Shown here in pieces: positions 11,241 to 23,614 of a DNA stretch of 64,000 nt. Source of the DNA: Gloeopeniophorella convolvens (taxonomy: Eukaryota > Basidiomycota > Agaricomycetes > Russulales); contig WTXD01000004.1 of assembly GCA_022496205.1 (NCBI GenBank), forward strand, positions 186,001 through 250,000. Reading direction: 5' to 3'. Each line of letters opens with the position of its first letter. Position 1 is the first letter of the stretch. The position numbers and the translations under genes were made by a program. The notes below the pieces were generated by a model. The model searched no databases, had not been told where the DNA came from, and saw nothing but the letters and a program-made list of their open reading frames with translations.

Positions 11241-12689
11241 TCAGAACGACGCCTTGGAGGTGTCGAAGGGCATGCCGACATCAGGAAAGATGTCCTGCGC
11301 GTACATACCCCCAAGCACACCTCCTGTGGCCGCCGGGTGCGCCTCGTCGAGCCCGTCGCTGCCGCCCGCACCTCCGAGCACCTCGCGCCGCACCGGCATA
11401 GAGAAGTCCTGGACCATCACGCGCGGCGAGGGCGCGAGGCCCGCCGCAGGCGCCGTGCGGCTGTCGAGCAAGCTATGCGGCGTCATGGGCGACGCCTCGG
11501 ACTCGGACACCGGTGGGTAGCCCATGCTGCCACCGCTACCCACGGACGACGCGGGCGACGGCGCAGCCACAGTCATGCCCTGCTCCTGCTGCGCCCATAT
11601 CTGGGACCGCCTCCGCGGGGCGGACGGGAGCGTCGCCGCGCGCTTGCGCGCCTTCTGCCCCGCCGCGGAGTCAGGCTGCGACCCGTCTGGAAGCGGGGAT
11701 ACCGGCGGCTTGGGCTTGTTAGGCCCGCGCATGCGGCGCTCAGCGGCGTAGGCGCAGACGAGGCCCCGCGCAAGACAGCGCTGGCACGTTGGATGTTCTC
11801 CGGAGCACTGGACGCGCGGGATGCGTCAGAACGTGTACGGGGGAATGAGGGGACGGAGACGCACCTTTGCCTTGCGCGCACGGCACTTCTCGCACGCCTG
11901 AGCTGTGCGGATGCGCGGGTGGTCTGCAGCGCGGGAGAACACCCCTGTCGCAGGGTCGAGAGAGCCCGCACCACCCCACGCACGGTATGCCTGTCCAGGT
12001 TCCCTGGCTGCGGTCTCATCATCTTGCTCGTGATGTGATGATGGTCCAGGGGCCATGTTGAGCGCCATCACTGGAGAGCGCTGCGCCGGCGGAGCGGTGG
12101 CGGTAGTGGGCGGAAGAGACAGCGAGAGGGACTGCTGGTGCTGCGAGGGGGAGGGGTAGGCGGGGTCGTAGAGGCTCGGGAGTCCCCCTTGAAGTACTGT
12201 AAGTCGCGCGCTCGCACCGTCAGAGACTCCGGTGTTCATCATCCACGGATCGAGGGGCATGTGTTGCGGCTGCGCGTGCGTGCGGGAGAGCTGGGAAGTA
12301 AATGCTTGAGATTGGACCTGATAAGCCTCATGTTGCGACTGCGGGAACAATGAGCTAGCCGCAGCTTGACGGGGCTGAGGCTGTTGCAGCGGTGGGGGTG
12401 CGGTGGGATACCGAAATCGGGAGTAGTCATGCTGCTGTGACCGGTCGAGCGACGATGGATACGACGGCGAGGATTTCTGCATGTCGAGCGGCATCCCCCT
12501 GTCAGATACGAAGTGATGCGAACCGTACGATAACTGAGGACATGGAGGCTGGGTGACCTTGGGGCCTCCTAGCAGGTCGGGGAAGCCGGCGTAGAGCGGA
12601 GACTGGAGGGATTCGTAGGACGCAGCGGCGTGCGCGCGTATCGATTGGTGGTTGAGGTGTTGCGGGCGGGCGCTGTGAGTGTGTTCCAT
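11241..12689 (-). CDS. Zn2Cys6 (Gal4-type) transcription factor
   Basis: A fungal binuclear-zinc-cluster regulator of 463 residues. Exon 1 is 12689-11865 and exon 2 is 11807-11241, with a 57-nt intron falling inside the cluster. The six cysteines are at residues 266, 269, 276, 283, 286 and 293 (CEKCRARKAKC, then CQRCLARGLVC), the canonical C-x2-C-x6-C-x6-C-x2-C-x6-C spacing. Residues 1-250 are rich in Gln, Ser and Pro, and the cluster is central rather than N-terminal. A basic RKRAATLPSAPRRR segment follows and may be a nuclear localisation signal. No fungal-specific middle homology region is evident. Target genes cannot be told from sequence. Both neighbours are long non-coding stretches. 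Confidence 0.9.
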
Positions 12690-15600
12690 AGGGCAGATGG
12701 AAGGAGCAGCGTGAGGAAAGGTTCGATGGGAATTTGCGACGGTGATGTGCTGTGGTGGCTGATTTAAATACAGTGCGCGAAAAGGGAAGGGGATCCGAGA
12801 CCTTCCGGGGAGAAAAAGCGAAAATACAATGCGGAAATGGAAATGGAGACCTCGAACTTAACCAAGCACGTCCTCGCTCGATCTTGGTGCCTCGTGAGTT
12901 GATGAGTAACTGAGACGGCACCCACAAGGTGAGCCACGGTGAAACAGCCACAACCCCAGCCTGCCCACCCACTCGCAACGTGCCTTGGCCTGCCCGTTCG
13001 GCGTTGGTGGATCGACGCATGACCCGCTCACCTGTCCACCATCCTCATTCGCTGTGCTGCATCCCCCTAGCGAGTTAAAGCTTAAAATGCCGGACGAGGC
13101 GCCCATTGATTCGAATTTCCATTATCTGTCAATTGTAGGTCCGCGGCGGACCGTCCAGTCGGTGCAGCCACGCTTGCCCCTGACCACAGCGCTTTTACGT
13201 GCCGAGCACAACCCCCCAAATCCACAACTCCTCGTTCCCCGCCATATGTGGTCACCAGCTTCTGCAATGCGAAACAGGCCCAAAAAGAGGTCCGGGCCAA
13301 TTCAGGCCCCCCTATGGCATGCCGAGTTCCACATCATGTCGGGCCCTGGGTTCTCTTTGACCGACGGCGCCGTGCTCCGTCCGGTGCTGTCAGAGCGAAT
13401 CTCGCCTAGATCTAATCTGCAGATCGTCGAGGTTGAAACTCAATACTCAGATTTAGGAGTTCTGAAGCAGGCACAAAGCGCGCCGTCATTTAGGCGCCAA
13501 TCGGGGCCACCAACAGGCCGCTAGTCTCCTGGTTAGTCAACTGCTGTATGACTGAACCCACACTAAACCCATGGCATGAGACGAGTAGATACGAAGCACA
13601 ACCGCGGCGGGAAACGCTGACGCAATCTGCTGACTGGCCGCCCAGCTTTTGTCGCTGGAGAATAGAGTAAGGAAATACCAACCGATTCTGACATGGCTGG
13701 GCTTCCGTATAGGAATGGACATCTCGATCATTTACTGTTTATCTCTCACCCCCTCTGCCGAGAATGCACGCCGTGCCGAGGCCACAATTGTGGTATTCTG
13801 CTGCTGACATGTCGAGAACTCTACGAAGCCCACCCGGCGCTCAAGCCTCGCAGTCTCAACTCCTCCCTGCCCCTCGTGATGCGCCCGTCGCTCCTGGATA
13901 CCTCTTGCGGTAACTATTGCCACAATGGCCCTTCCGCCATTGCCTTTTCTTCTCCGCGGTCTGCTCGAAGCACATGGATGGAGGTCATCGTGGCTATTAA
14001 TATTTCTCGCGCTACCCGCCGTGGCGTGTCCGATCCTGGATCACAAGCACACCGTCATGCACATACCGTCGGCGCAGCACTCTCCTGCTCCTAGCGATAC
14101 GCTGGCGAGCGATACCGGTGAGTCGACAGGTACAGTGCGAGGCTCGCCCTGAGATACTCGTATTTTGGGGGTCCAACCTCCTATCCGAGATCTGGTGCGC
14201 TGCTCTCAACCACTCATGGTCCAAGTCCCACATGGTCTCTGAGATTGGACTAGGTTAGACTGTAGACGTCGAGATAGGGGTCCATTCCAGTTTTTCAAAC
14301 GGAGACCCTGATATGGCGCTGGTATGCACAGCACGAGAAAAGGGTTATAGTGCCGTGACGTAGAGTATCTATACGAGTTCAAAGGAGCCTGTTCACGCTC
14401 ACCCGCGCAGAGATACCTGGGTGGGTGTCCTGCCGCATGGACTGCTCTTTGGGCGACCCACGCTTTGCGAGGTCCGTCCGATCTCCGCCAGCGCTCGGTC
14501 GTCCACGCCAAGGTGGAAGTACAGTGAGCTCAGTTGAGAGCACAATCGATACCTGCGTTGAGAAATGAATGTCGTCGGTAGTGTGCCAGGCGAACGGGGC
14601 GGAACATGCTTGCCATCTGAAATGACGTTGACTGCAGTAAAGAATGCATCTCTGCATTGGTAGACGTGGCTACGGGGAACCGAGTGCCTTTTCACACGTG
14701 GTCAGAGCCGAAGCCCGTGCACTTCGCGACGAAGTTAAAGTTAATCTGCAACTTGAACTAATACCTCACTTTCCTCGGACAGAGGCGCGGCGTCTCAAGG
14801 TTACTTGAGGCATAGAACAGGGGGCGCGTTTGCGGTAATGAAATTTATCCACAGATAGACGTCCTGTACTCGAGAGAACGCGGCAACTTGGGCTACTCCC
14901 GAATAGAGCGATAATTCCCAAGACATACGGGAAAGTGGCAAGCGAAGTTGTGCCAGCTTGACGACGGTCCAAAGCTAGCTCGTGGGACGGTATGCCGAGC
15001 ACCAGAAGCGCAAACAGAACACGACAGGGCCCCTGAAAGGAAGCGGCATGAGAAGGGCGAAGTTACAGAGAGAGAAGAATGGAGGGTCTCACCTTTGGAG
15101 ATCAGTCAACGGACCGGTGGTTCGTCGTATATGCGTGCTTTGGCCGACAGACCCCAGGGGTAGCCGTGTCTGGCGCTTCACCTGCTCTCCCGCAGTAACA
15201 TGTCAATATAGTTTCCTCTGCTGAGCCGGGCCCGCCGGCCATGGATAGTTGTGGCGAGCGGGGAGTAATGGAAGTGAGCTACTAGTGTCGCCTCAAAACA
15301 CCCCTTACTGTGCGCCGGGCTCTCCTCCAATTATGCAAGGGTGCGTGAGATGTGGGGGAGAGCCATGTGAAGCCGTCAGTGAAGTGGCTCGATAATTATC
15401 ATGTAAACAGCCTCGTCCTTCAGCGATGGTCTCGCCGGTAACATCTGACATGACACGACCGACAGATCGGCACAGGTCCAAGGATACATCAAGACTTCCG
15501 CCTCGGGGTCGGCGATCTTGTGTTGGAAAATGGCAGCGTTCCAAGCACGCTGACAAGAGTCACTCACGCTGAATGGGTGCGGAACCTGATAAGACCCAGA

Positions 15601-17612
15601 AGTTGGGGCTGGCTCGTATACTGGTTAAGTCGCTGTACTCTCCACGGTCGCTGTGATATAATAATGTGCGGCTCACTTTTTGAATCAGTGCATGGTCCGG
15701 CTCGGACACGGGGCCCGCCCGGACCAGCCCCTCAATGTGCTCCTGGCTCTCGATACCAGCGACAGCCCCTGAAGCAAAACAGTAGTTTTGGGACAAGGGA
15801 GAAGGCGCAAAGATGGAGAAGTGAGAGATTGGGGGACGGTTCTTTCAAGGGTGTCGATGGTAAGTTCAAGTTGAACCAAAGTTGAACATCTCTTCTCTCA
15901 GTCCCACTGGCAGGTCCGACTGCAACACGAGCGGCAGGCTCGAGCGGCGATCTCGGGCAATTCGGAGGTGTCACTCCGGCGGCACGCAAAAGGAGGCGGA
16001 CGGCCCGCGAGCCCGGTCTCGGGTCTCAGGGAACCCGGATGCCGCTTCTGGAACCGATCGTCGCACAGGACGCGTAAGCGCCGGAATCCGTGAGAGTCTC
16101 CTTCAACCACGACGTGTCCGACTTGTCCGAGTCAGAGTCTCCCCACCAATCTCCATCAATACTACTTGTTCGATGTTCAGTATTCGACTCTCAATGTGCA
16201 AGACAGACTGACATAATTTCGCTTCGTGCCGCATCTTATTCCCAAGGTACCTTTATGCAATGGTCTATGATCGAGCCTTTCCGCTGCCACTACCAGTGAC
16301 CAGCCCCGAACGTTCAAGGCAGCTTGAAAATGTTGCCATTTTCGGGATTCTTCTTCCTGACATCTCAGGAGGGTCGCTTTCATGCAATCGCTCGATTCCT
16401 GCGGCGGAAAAGGAAGCCCCATGCGACTTAGGGCACTTAATATCTTGACTGTGCGTTTTTCTCCTCTTTGCTGTATTCATGGGTCGCTCCTGACACTCTG
16501 ATTCGTACAAGTTCAATGTATTTGCTCAAACATATCATCAAACATAGGAATTATTCCCGAACGCCCACACCCAGGCTATATCCGCTTTCGAACGTTTTGA
16601 GATTGGCGCAACAGCCGCAATAGCGCTGCTTCGCATCGGTCCGCTTGAACCTGCAGTTTTGCATTCGCAATCTGGGGTGCGAATGTAGTACGTGGCTCTG
16701 TCCACTAACTCGTCCCTGGGCCTTCAGGGACGGTCTAGTGTTGGCGTTCCCTGGTAACTCAATCAATCCACTGGCACAGCGCGCACAGCGCGCCGTCCAC
16801 GAATAGTGGCGTATATGCGTGTCATTGCGCTGATTCACAACGTCAGCACACGCGATCAGCTCCTTTTTCTGTTCGAGCACCAGCCTCAAGGTGAATCTTC
16901 GAACCCTGCCGCTTTCACTGATCGTATTGCCTGCAGTTATATGGTCAGCATCTGTTGATGGCTACATCTGACCCATACAGATGAATACCGCCTGCATGTG
17001 TTCCCGATCCTGTCACCGGATTGCGCGTACGTGCGCTGCCACTTGCGCCGGCGGTGCCGCCCAAGCTGCTGTGAGTCATCAGCTTAGTAGTGGATCAATT
17101 GCAGAATCACTCATGGCGCACCGCGTCGCAGGGACGAACCGGGTGTCTTGGGCCCGTTCAAATCGCCGGGAGGCGACTGGTGAAACTTGAAATTTGAAGG
17201 GGGTGTCGAGCTCACCGATTTGCGGTGCACGTGACCTGACGGCATTCGAATGCACATCGCCTATCCTCTCACAGACTGCGGTATGCGTGCCTTTCCTTCT
17301 ACTCTGTCACCGGTCACTCAGTTTCTGGGCCATCTGGTCCTCGTAATTCCCTTCAGAAGACGCGCTCATGCGTCTTTGGCAGTTCCGTCCGCGGTATCCC
17401 ATCCCCCTTCCACCACCCCCCAAACCTCTCAGTACGGCGCTGTTAGCTTCACAATGTGATCCGATGCTTATTTTTTCCATGCTTCCGGCGTGGCTCTTGC
17501 CTCCATGCCTCAAGCTGCATCTAACTCTGCGATTATGGTGTGTCAGTACAGCAATTAGGGCTCATTGTGGCAGGGCGTCTTACTAGTTTGCGTCGGATCT
17601 CAGACGCGGGCA
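12690..17612. other. Gene desert
   Basis: Nearly 5 kb lacking any gene I can support. Composition is less GC-rich than in the flanking genes and open frames are short and scattered. One hydrophobic frame at 13925-14117 ends at a possible GTGAGT splice donor, but no continuing exon was found. Low-copy decayed transposons could be hidden here. Confidence 0.5.
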
Positions 17613-18165
17613 TCAACTACTTGAAGCTTGACGAGTGTCGGAAAATGCGGATTGTCATTGAAGCTGTGTCAACTGCCGAATGCTTTCCGAACTACCCCCG
17701 CTCAACGTCCCTCCCGTCCTTCGGAACACGCGCGAGTGTCAGTTTGTGGGAATTACGCTCCACCGGTCACCTACGAGTCCTACTAGTGACCGTACCGGCC
17801 TTCCTCTCGCATTGTAATTCTTTTTGCCTCTCCCAATGAAGCTGTGTCTCACCAAAACCCACGCAGGATGATGATTCCGGTATGATCGGAATGTCATTCG
17901 CGAAGCGATGTCAAAGGCCCGCTGCGCGCGCGGATCCTGTGTTGTCGATACAGCTGCTCTTCGTTGTGATATATCAAGCGGTCAGACGACGACATGCGTC
18001 GGAATTTGTCCGCAAAGAATACGTTGGGTCTTCAGAAAAAGCGCTAAGCGAAGAACATACCGGGAAGGCTATTCCGAGAAGTGCGGTTTCCTCCCGTACC
18101 TAAATATACCTGAATTGTCCAACGTTCCCAGCTAGGGATAATCCCAACAAATCCCGCTAGTTGTA
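17613..18165. repeat. Left copy of a ~550-bp direct repeat
   Basis: This stretch is closely similar, in the same orientation, to 19426-19971. Shared words include TGTCAGTTTGTGGGAAT, GCGATGTCAAAG and CTTCAGAAAAAGCGC. Both copies fade out at a CCCGCTAGTTG-like end. Small indels and many substitutions separate them, so the duplication is not recent. The ends do not begin TG and finish CA, so a retroviral-type LTR is not supported. Confidence 0.8.
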
Positions 18166-18500
18166 TGGGCATGAATGCCCATCATGAGCAACTCCTCTTG
18201 TGCATTATAAAAGGCCATGTATCGTAGAGCTTTTGGATGTGCCCCAGTTTGTTTCCCTATACTCAACCGTGCGAACATCGCACGTGCCTGTGAGAATGGC
18301 ACACCGTTTGCTGCTTTTCAACGTCAGAAGGACGCGTGAGTTAGAGTCTTACCCGTCAGTCGTCGTAGGGGACGCAGGTCTGACACCGTACCCAGTGTCT
18401 GGGTCTTCATCCCCCCGACGCTCGCAAGACTTTGCATTCAGGGCGCCGTCGAGGACAGGGTGAGCCGCCCGCCGCTGCGCAGCTTACAACCCATCTGATC

Positions 18501-19343
18501 ATGTTCAGAAGGTTCCCAGCACGTGTCATAAGACACTTGTCATCCCGTCCAGGACTCGAGCGCTATGAAGACCTGGCCAGGCTGTCGATAGAGGAGCTGT
18601 GCCGGAAGGCGGAGAGGCAGCTCGGGATCCCGGGCGCCGAAGTCAGCCTCCTGACGAACGATCCTGCCGACATCAAGGCCGCCGTGGACTTGGCTGTTGG
18701 CGTGTTCTGCGAGCGCGAACCACTGACGCGGCAGCTTGCATTACGGAACCCTGCCCTCACCCGCGAGTCAATGACGACATTCTGCACCGCTATCGCATAC
18801 CAAGGCGCACAGACAAATCTCTCACCAATAGTCAAGGTTGGCGGGGACGTGATCGGCGTGTTGCTGGCGACGCCGTTCGAGCATACGCCTCCGCCGAGTG
18901 AGGCGCCAGCAGGGATCGAGCCTCTCTACGACGTGCTGCAAAAGCTTGGGGTCGAGTTCGACGCGCACGTTGTTACACGGAGCGAAAAGCCGAGGTTCAT
19001 CGAGTGGGCCATCGGCGCGGTCGACGGGCGCTTCCAGGGTTTCCGGGTATTGAGTGTCATTCCACAGCTGACGATGAAGAATGCCCAGACGATGGGATTC
19101 ACGGACGCATTGACCAAGGCTAGCAGCCACTCGCAGAACATCTTCAGTAAACTCGGGTGGAAGACAATCAGCGAACTGTCATACCTCACGTATGAGTACG
19201 AGGGCGAGCGCTGCTTCGCGGATATTCTTCCTCACGATATGAAGCAAATCAAGCTGCAAGTCATAGACATGGAGACCTTCTGGAGGAAGCAGCACGATTA
19301 TGATGCTACGCAGAGGGAAAGGGGGTCAAAGACGTCGAGCTAA
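18501..19343 (+). CDS. GNAT-like N-acetyltransferase family protein, possibly mitochondrial
   Basis: A single-exon gene of 280 residues. The N-terminus (MFRRFPARVIRHLSSRPG) is arginine-rich and lacks acidic residues, like a mitochondrial presequence. The middle (AVDLAVGVFCEREPLTRQLA) and the end (TKASSHSQNIFSKLGWKTIS) resemble fungal and animal GNAT-fold proteins, in which S-x-N-IF-x-KLGW is the usual C-terminal beta-alpha motif. The acetyl-CoA loop (Q/R-x-x-G-x-G/A) is not clear, so activity is uncertain. The ATG at 18501 is the first that gives the presequence-like start. The gene sits between two diverged direct repeats of about 550 bp. Confidence 0.6.
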   Translation: MFRRFPARVIRHLSSRPGLERYEDLARLSIEELCRKAERQLGIPGAEVSLLTNDPADIKAAVDLAVGVFCEREPLTRQLALRNPALTRESMTTFCTAIAYQGAQTNLSPIVKVGGDVIGVLLATPFEHTPPPSEAPAGIEPLYDVLQKLGVEFDAHVVTRSEKPRFIEWAIGAVDGRFQGFRVLSVIPQLTMKNAQTMGFTDALTKASSHSQNIFSKLGWKTISELSYLTYEYEGERCFADILPHDMKQIKLQVIDMETFWRKQHDYDATQRERGSKTSS

Positions 19344-19425
19344 CTGAGCTATAGTGATATCTATGAGAAACGTACAGTTTTACTTATTTGTTTGAAACAA
19401 CGCGATAGACCCACCAGAATTTTTG

Positions 19426-19971
19426 GTACTTGATGAGTCGGAAAACACGGATTGTCGTCGAAGCTGCGTCAACTGCCGAATGCGTTTAGAACTACCCCTG
19501 CGTCCCTCCTGCCCTTCGAGGTTCTGGACCACGTGCGAGTGTCAGTTTGTGGGAATCGCGCTTCACCGGTCATCTATGAGTCCTACTAGTAACCGTGTCG
19601 GTCCTTCCCTCGCAATACATCTCCTTCCGCTTCTCCCAACGAAGCTATGTCTCACCAAAATCCACGCAGGACGATGAGTCTGGTTTGATCAAAATGTCAT
19701 TCACGAAGCGATGTCAAAGACCCGCTGCGCGCGCATATCCTGTATTGTCGGCACAGCTGCTCTTCATTGTTGTGGATAAAACGGTCAGGCGACAATACGC
19801 GTCGGAGTTTGTCTGCAAAGAAGGCGTCGGATCTTCAGAAAAAGCGCAAAGTTGAACCAACATACCGGAATGGTTATTCCGAGAATCAACCGAGAATCGT
19901 GGTTTCCTCCCGTACCAAATTGTCCAACATCCCCAGCTAGAGAAAATCCCAATAGGTCCCGCTAGTTGGTA
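19426..19971. repeat. Right copy of the ~550-bp direct repeat
   Basis: Partner of 17613-18165, same orientation. Similarity covers almost its whole length, including TGCGCGCGCATATCCTG-like and TTTCCTCCCGTACC segments. It ends where the 5' non-coding region of the retroelement begins. Together the copies bracket the GNAT-like gene with about 1.26 kb between them. Confidence 0.8.
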
Positions 19972-20404
19972 TCGAGTTTAAACCTTGGTTTACAAAAGTA
20001 CAATAGGCGCGCGTAGTCCGAGGTTGCGATGGTGTCGCGCATCCTTTCGCAGGAATCGAGCAGCTGCTCGCAATCCTAAGCCTCGTTAGTATACGAGCAG
20101 TACGCCCTCAGGGATAGGTCAGCTGACCGCTCGCTCCGCTTAGGGACTATTGGCGCGGGTCGCAGCTCGCCCGCGGCTGTGTTGGCCGTCGAGGGGTGTT
20201 CGCATGCGTGGGACCCCTGTGCCCCTGGCAGGGGAGGGGATAAAGGGCGTCCAGCTGGTCCCCTGAATCCCAGCTTTTCTCTCTCCCTGCCAGGTACGTC
20301 TCTTGTCGACGCAGCTGTGTCGATCGCTTTCTTACTTTTCTCTCTCCCTGCCAGGGTCGCACGCATTTTCGCGTTACTCATATATTTCATACATCTGTCG
20401 ACTC

Positions 20405-21790
20405 ATGAGTGCCAATGACACGCAAGGTCCCTCTGCCAGTAGCACGCAGCCGACTCAAGGGCCGGCCTCAGGCGGCACACCGCAGGGAGCGACGGGATCA
20501 TCCCACTGGGCTGGCCTCGACTCTGACGAAGGACCGACAGCTGTCGACGCCGACCTCGTCCGCCTTCTCGAATCCCATGTCGACGACTTCCGGCGGTCTC
20601 TCACGTCGAAGGCGCTGGCGTTCGCGCGCGTCTACCGCTCCCTCGACGACGAGCGCCGCACCGGCCGCGGACTCGCTCAGCGGGTTTTCGACCAAACGCT
20701 TGAGGCGTATCTCGGCCTTCTCGACGCCGTCGAAAGCACCGCTGCGGATGCCGCGTCTCGTGTCCCGGGTCCTGCAGCCCCTGGCAACTCAGGGGCCCCC
20801 AATGCCCCTGAGCCTCATTCACCGCATATCCTCCCTCACGCCGACCGCGCCGCCGACGCTCTTGGAGAGGATGGGATTGATGCAGATCTCCGAGGACCCC
20901 CCATCGCTGAGCAGCCGGTTAGAGTCACAGCCAAGCGCCTCGGAGACCCTCTCGATCGCGACGCCGAGGCCGCGCGCCGCCGCATCGATGAGAGCCTCAT
21001 TCCTTTCTTGCAGAAGTCCGAGCCCGGAGTTCGAGAGTCAGTCCGACGTACTCTTGAACTTAAGGAGAACTACCTTCGCGAGCCCGCCTACGTCCGTCGC
21101 CTCATGCTCACTAGGACCGATTGCCCGGAACTACCCTCTGCAGTCTGGAATGCTGTCATCTCCAACGCCTTTGTTGACTTCGATCGCATCGTCGCTGGAG
21201 TCAATTCGGCTGACGGAGACGTCCCCGATGCCGACATTCTTGGAGATGGAGCTGGAGGATCTGGACGACCCAAGTCCGCTGCGCAGCTGCGAACTCATGG
21301 CGAATGGACCATCGCCTGGGGAAAGTACTCTGCCGCGGTGGCCTTCCTCTACCCCCATCGACTTGACAAGCTGCGCTGCTACCAAGGGCGCATCGACTCT
21401 CACTTCGCCGTATGGCGCAACGCCCCAGGCAGAGTCATCGAGTTCGACCGTGCAGTCCGGACCAGGATTGCCCGTGTCAATCGACTCTTGCTCTCAGACT
21501 ATGACGAGTTCAGTGACCTCCACGACCTGTGCTTCATCAACGCCGCAGCAACGGGAGCGCAGGCGTCAGCTGTTGGAGTGCCTCGTCCTCGGCGACGCTC
21601 TGACGAGATTTGCCGCAACTTCAACTATGGCAAGTGCTCCGGCAACGAGCGCTGGTGCAAGTTTAAGCACGTCTGCAGTGTGTGCCACTCTTCCAAGCAC
21701 AATGCAACTGGCTGCAACAGGACCGGTTCAGCGCCCAGACCAGCAGACGGCAAGCACGATGCTTCACGCGAGAGCGGAGCGCGTGCCTAA
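20405..21790 (+). CDS. Retroelement gag-like protein with CCCH and CCHC zinc knuckles
   Basis: The presumed nucleocapsid protein of the retrotransposon, 461 residues. The first half is Ser/Thr/Pro-rich. The C-terminus carries CRNFNYGKCSGNERWC followed by a C-x2-C-x4-H-x4-C knuckle (CSVCHSSKHNATGC), which should bind RNA. The ATG at 20405 follows a pyrimidine-rich leader. The reverse transcriptase frame overlaps its last 32 bases from an ATG at 21759. The frame is uninterrupted. Gag proteins of this group are poorly conserved, so the name rests on position and the knuckles. Confidence 0.8.
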   Translation: MSANDTQGPSASSTQPTQGPASGGTPQGATGSSHWAGLDSDEGPTAVDADLVRLLESHVDDFRRSLTSKALAFARVYRSLDDERRTGRGLAQRVFDQTLEAYLGLLDAVESTAADAASRVPGPAAPGNSGAPNAPEPHSPHILPHADRAADALGEDGIDADLRGPPIAEQPVRVTAKRLGDPLDRDAEAARRRIDESLIPFLQKSEPGVRESVRRTLELKENYLREPAYVRRLMLTRTDCPELPSAVWNAVISNAFVDFDRIVAGVNSADGDVPDADILGDGAGGSGRPKSAAQLRTHGEWTIAWGKYSAAVAFLYPHRLDKLRCYQGRIDSHFAVWRNAPGRVIEFDRAVRTRIARVNRLLLSDYDEFSDLHDLCFINAAATGAQASAVGVPRPRRRSDEICRNFNYGKCSGNERWCKFKHVCSVCHSSKHNATGCNRTGSAPRPADGKHDASRESGARA

Positions 21791-23614
21791 GCCGCCGCGC
21801 CTCTTTCGGGGTTTCTTGTGGGGAGATTCCCCGGAAGATCCGCTGACCCCATCTGCCTCATTCACGGAAGTCTGCGACGCGCTCCCGTCTCCTCCTCCTC
21901 AGATAGTCAACGACCCAGTAGCTCGTGCGACAATCCGCGCCAGACCAGACCTCTTCCGCATCATCACCCCTATCAACGTCGACCGCTTTGAGCTCCTCCT
22001 GCGCGACCATCCCAACCGTCCATTCGTCGACTCTGTGCTGCGCGGTTTTCGTGAGGGCTTTTGGCCCTATGCTGACTGGGAGCCATCACAGCACCAGCAG
22101 CCACGCGATTTCCCAGAGCGACCTTTGTCGCCTGACGCGCTCAAGTTCGTTCGCAAGCAGGTGCGGGAGGAGGAGCGCCTTAGGCGGTTCTCGGAGCCAT
22201 TCGCTCACGCTGATGAGCCTCTGTGGCCTGGGATGTGCAGCGTCCCAGTGCACACGGTTCCTAAACCCGAGTCTAATAAGCGCAGACTCGTGGTAGACCA
22301 TTCGGCCGGCGAGTTCTCGCCCAACTCCTGCATCGACCGTGACAGCATCTACATGAAGCTCACACCGTTCAGCACCTCGGCACCAATCTCCTTCGCGCTC
22401 GCGAAGAGCACGGTCCCGACGCGCCTCTTTGGCTATTCAAGTCTGACGTCTCCCAGGCCTACCGACGCCTTCCTATGCACCCTCTCTGGCAGCTGCGCCA
22501 AGTTGTCACCGTTGATGGCGAGCGCCGCGTCGACCGCTGCGATAACTTCGGCAACCGCGCTGCAGGCACCCTGTTCTGCGCGTTTAAGGCGCTGGTGCTC
22601 TGGATTGCCATCAACGTCTTACTGCTAGAAGCGCTACTTGCTTATGTTGACGATACTCACTGCTATGAGGTCGCGACGCAGCTCATGTACTATGCGCCTT
22701 ACGACGCTTGGTTCCCCATCAAGCAGGCAAAGCTGCTACTGCTGTGGGACTTCATCGGGCTTCCTCACGAGCGGCCTAAGCAGCTTTTTGGCCGATCACT
22801 GGTCATCACTGGCTTCCTCGTTGACTCCGACACCATGACTATCACGCTGGAGCGCCACCGGATCGACAAGCTGGTCGACATGGTCCGTGACTTTACGCTG
22901 AACGCCCCTGGGCGCAAGCGTCCCCTGGTCGAATGGTGGCGCAAGCTTGGCTGGATGAACTGGGCGCTCAGCGTGGCCCCGTATCTTCGACCGGCCCTTT
23001 CGTCTAGCTACCGCAAGATTGCCGGTCTTAAGATCCGCTTCGCGCCAGTCTACCTCAATAAGACCGTGATCCGCGACCTTCTCTGGTTTGCCGATACCTT
23101 CGAGCAGTTTCACGGCGTGCACATGGTGCGCGCATCGAACTGGGCACCTGCCCAGGCCGACCTTGTCCTGTTTTGCGACGCTAGCCTGGTTGGGCTTGGG
23201 TTTTGGTGCCCCCAGCGCAACGAGGGTTACGCCGCCCAGCTCCTGGAGCCACCAGCAACCGCCAACACCATCTTTTGGTTTGAAGCTCTTTGCGTGCTCT
23301 CTGCGCTCGTCTGGGCTTGTGCCCTGCCTGCACCGCCTAGGCGGCTCGCGATCTACACCGACAACCTCGATACCGTGCAGATCTTTGGCTCACTTCGCGC
23401 GCAGCCACCTTACAACGACCTCCTCCTCCGTGCAGCGCGAATTGTCATGCATCACAATATCGATCTGCGAGTCTTTCACATCCCTGGTGAAGAGAACGTT
23501 GTCGCGGACGCGCTTTCCCGCGGCCTCACAGCGGTGCTCGCGCAGCGCACCCCCACTCTAATCTTGAACTCTTTCATACCCCCTCGAGGCACGCTGGGGG
23601 AGGATGACTTATGA
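21759..23614 (+). pseudogene. Reverse transcriptase-RNase H of the retroelement, one frame break
   Basis: The polymerase of the element. An N-terminal region typical of DIRS-type enzymes (FVDSVLRGFREGFWPYAD) precedes RT motifs KSDVSQAYRRLPMHP and the catalytic YVDD box (AYVDDTHCY). RNase H carries its acidic residues in FCDASLVGLGFW, FWFEALCVLSA, YTDNLDTVQ and VADALSR. The frame changes at about 22350-22360, just before the KSDVSQAY motif, and one missing base would restore continuity. Whether this is true decay or a sequencing deletion is open, because similar single-base gaps affect host genes in this window. The stop overlaps the recombinase start as ATGA. Confidence 0.85.

Noticed and set aside
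13925..14152. Hydrophobic frame with a possible splice donor at 14118
   Set aside because: One helix-like stretch only; no downstream exon continues it and no family was recognised.
17882..18103. Similar peptides in both direct-repeat copies (KRCQRPAARA and following)
   Set aside because: The similarity is shared DNA; indels break the frame and substitutions are not biased to third positions as far as I can see.
17613..19971. LTR retrotransposon model for the direct repeats
   Set aside because: No TG/CA ends, primer-binding site, gag or pol between them; the enclosed gene is GNAT-like.
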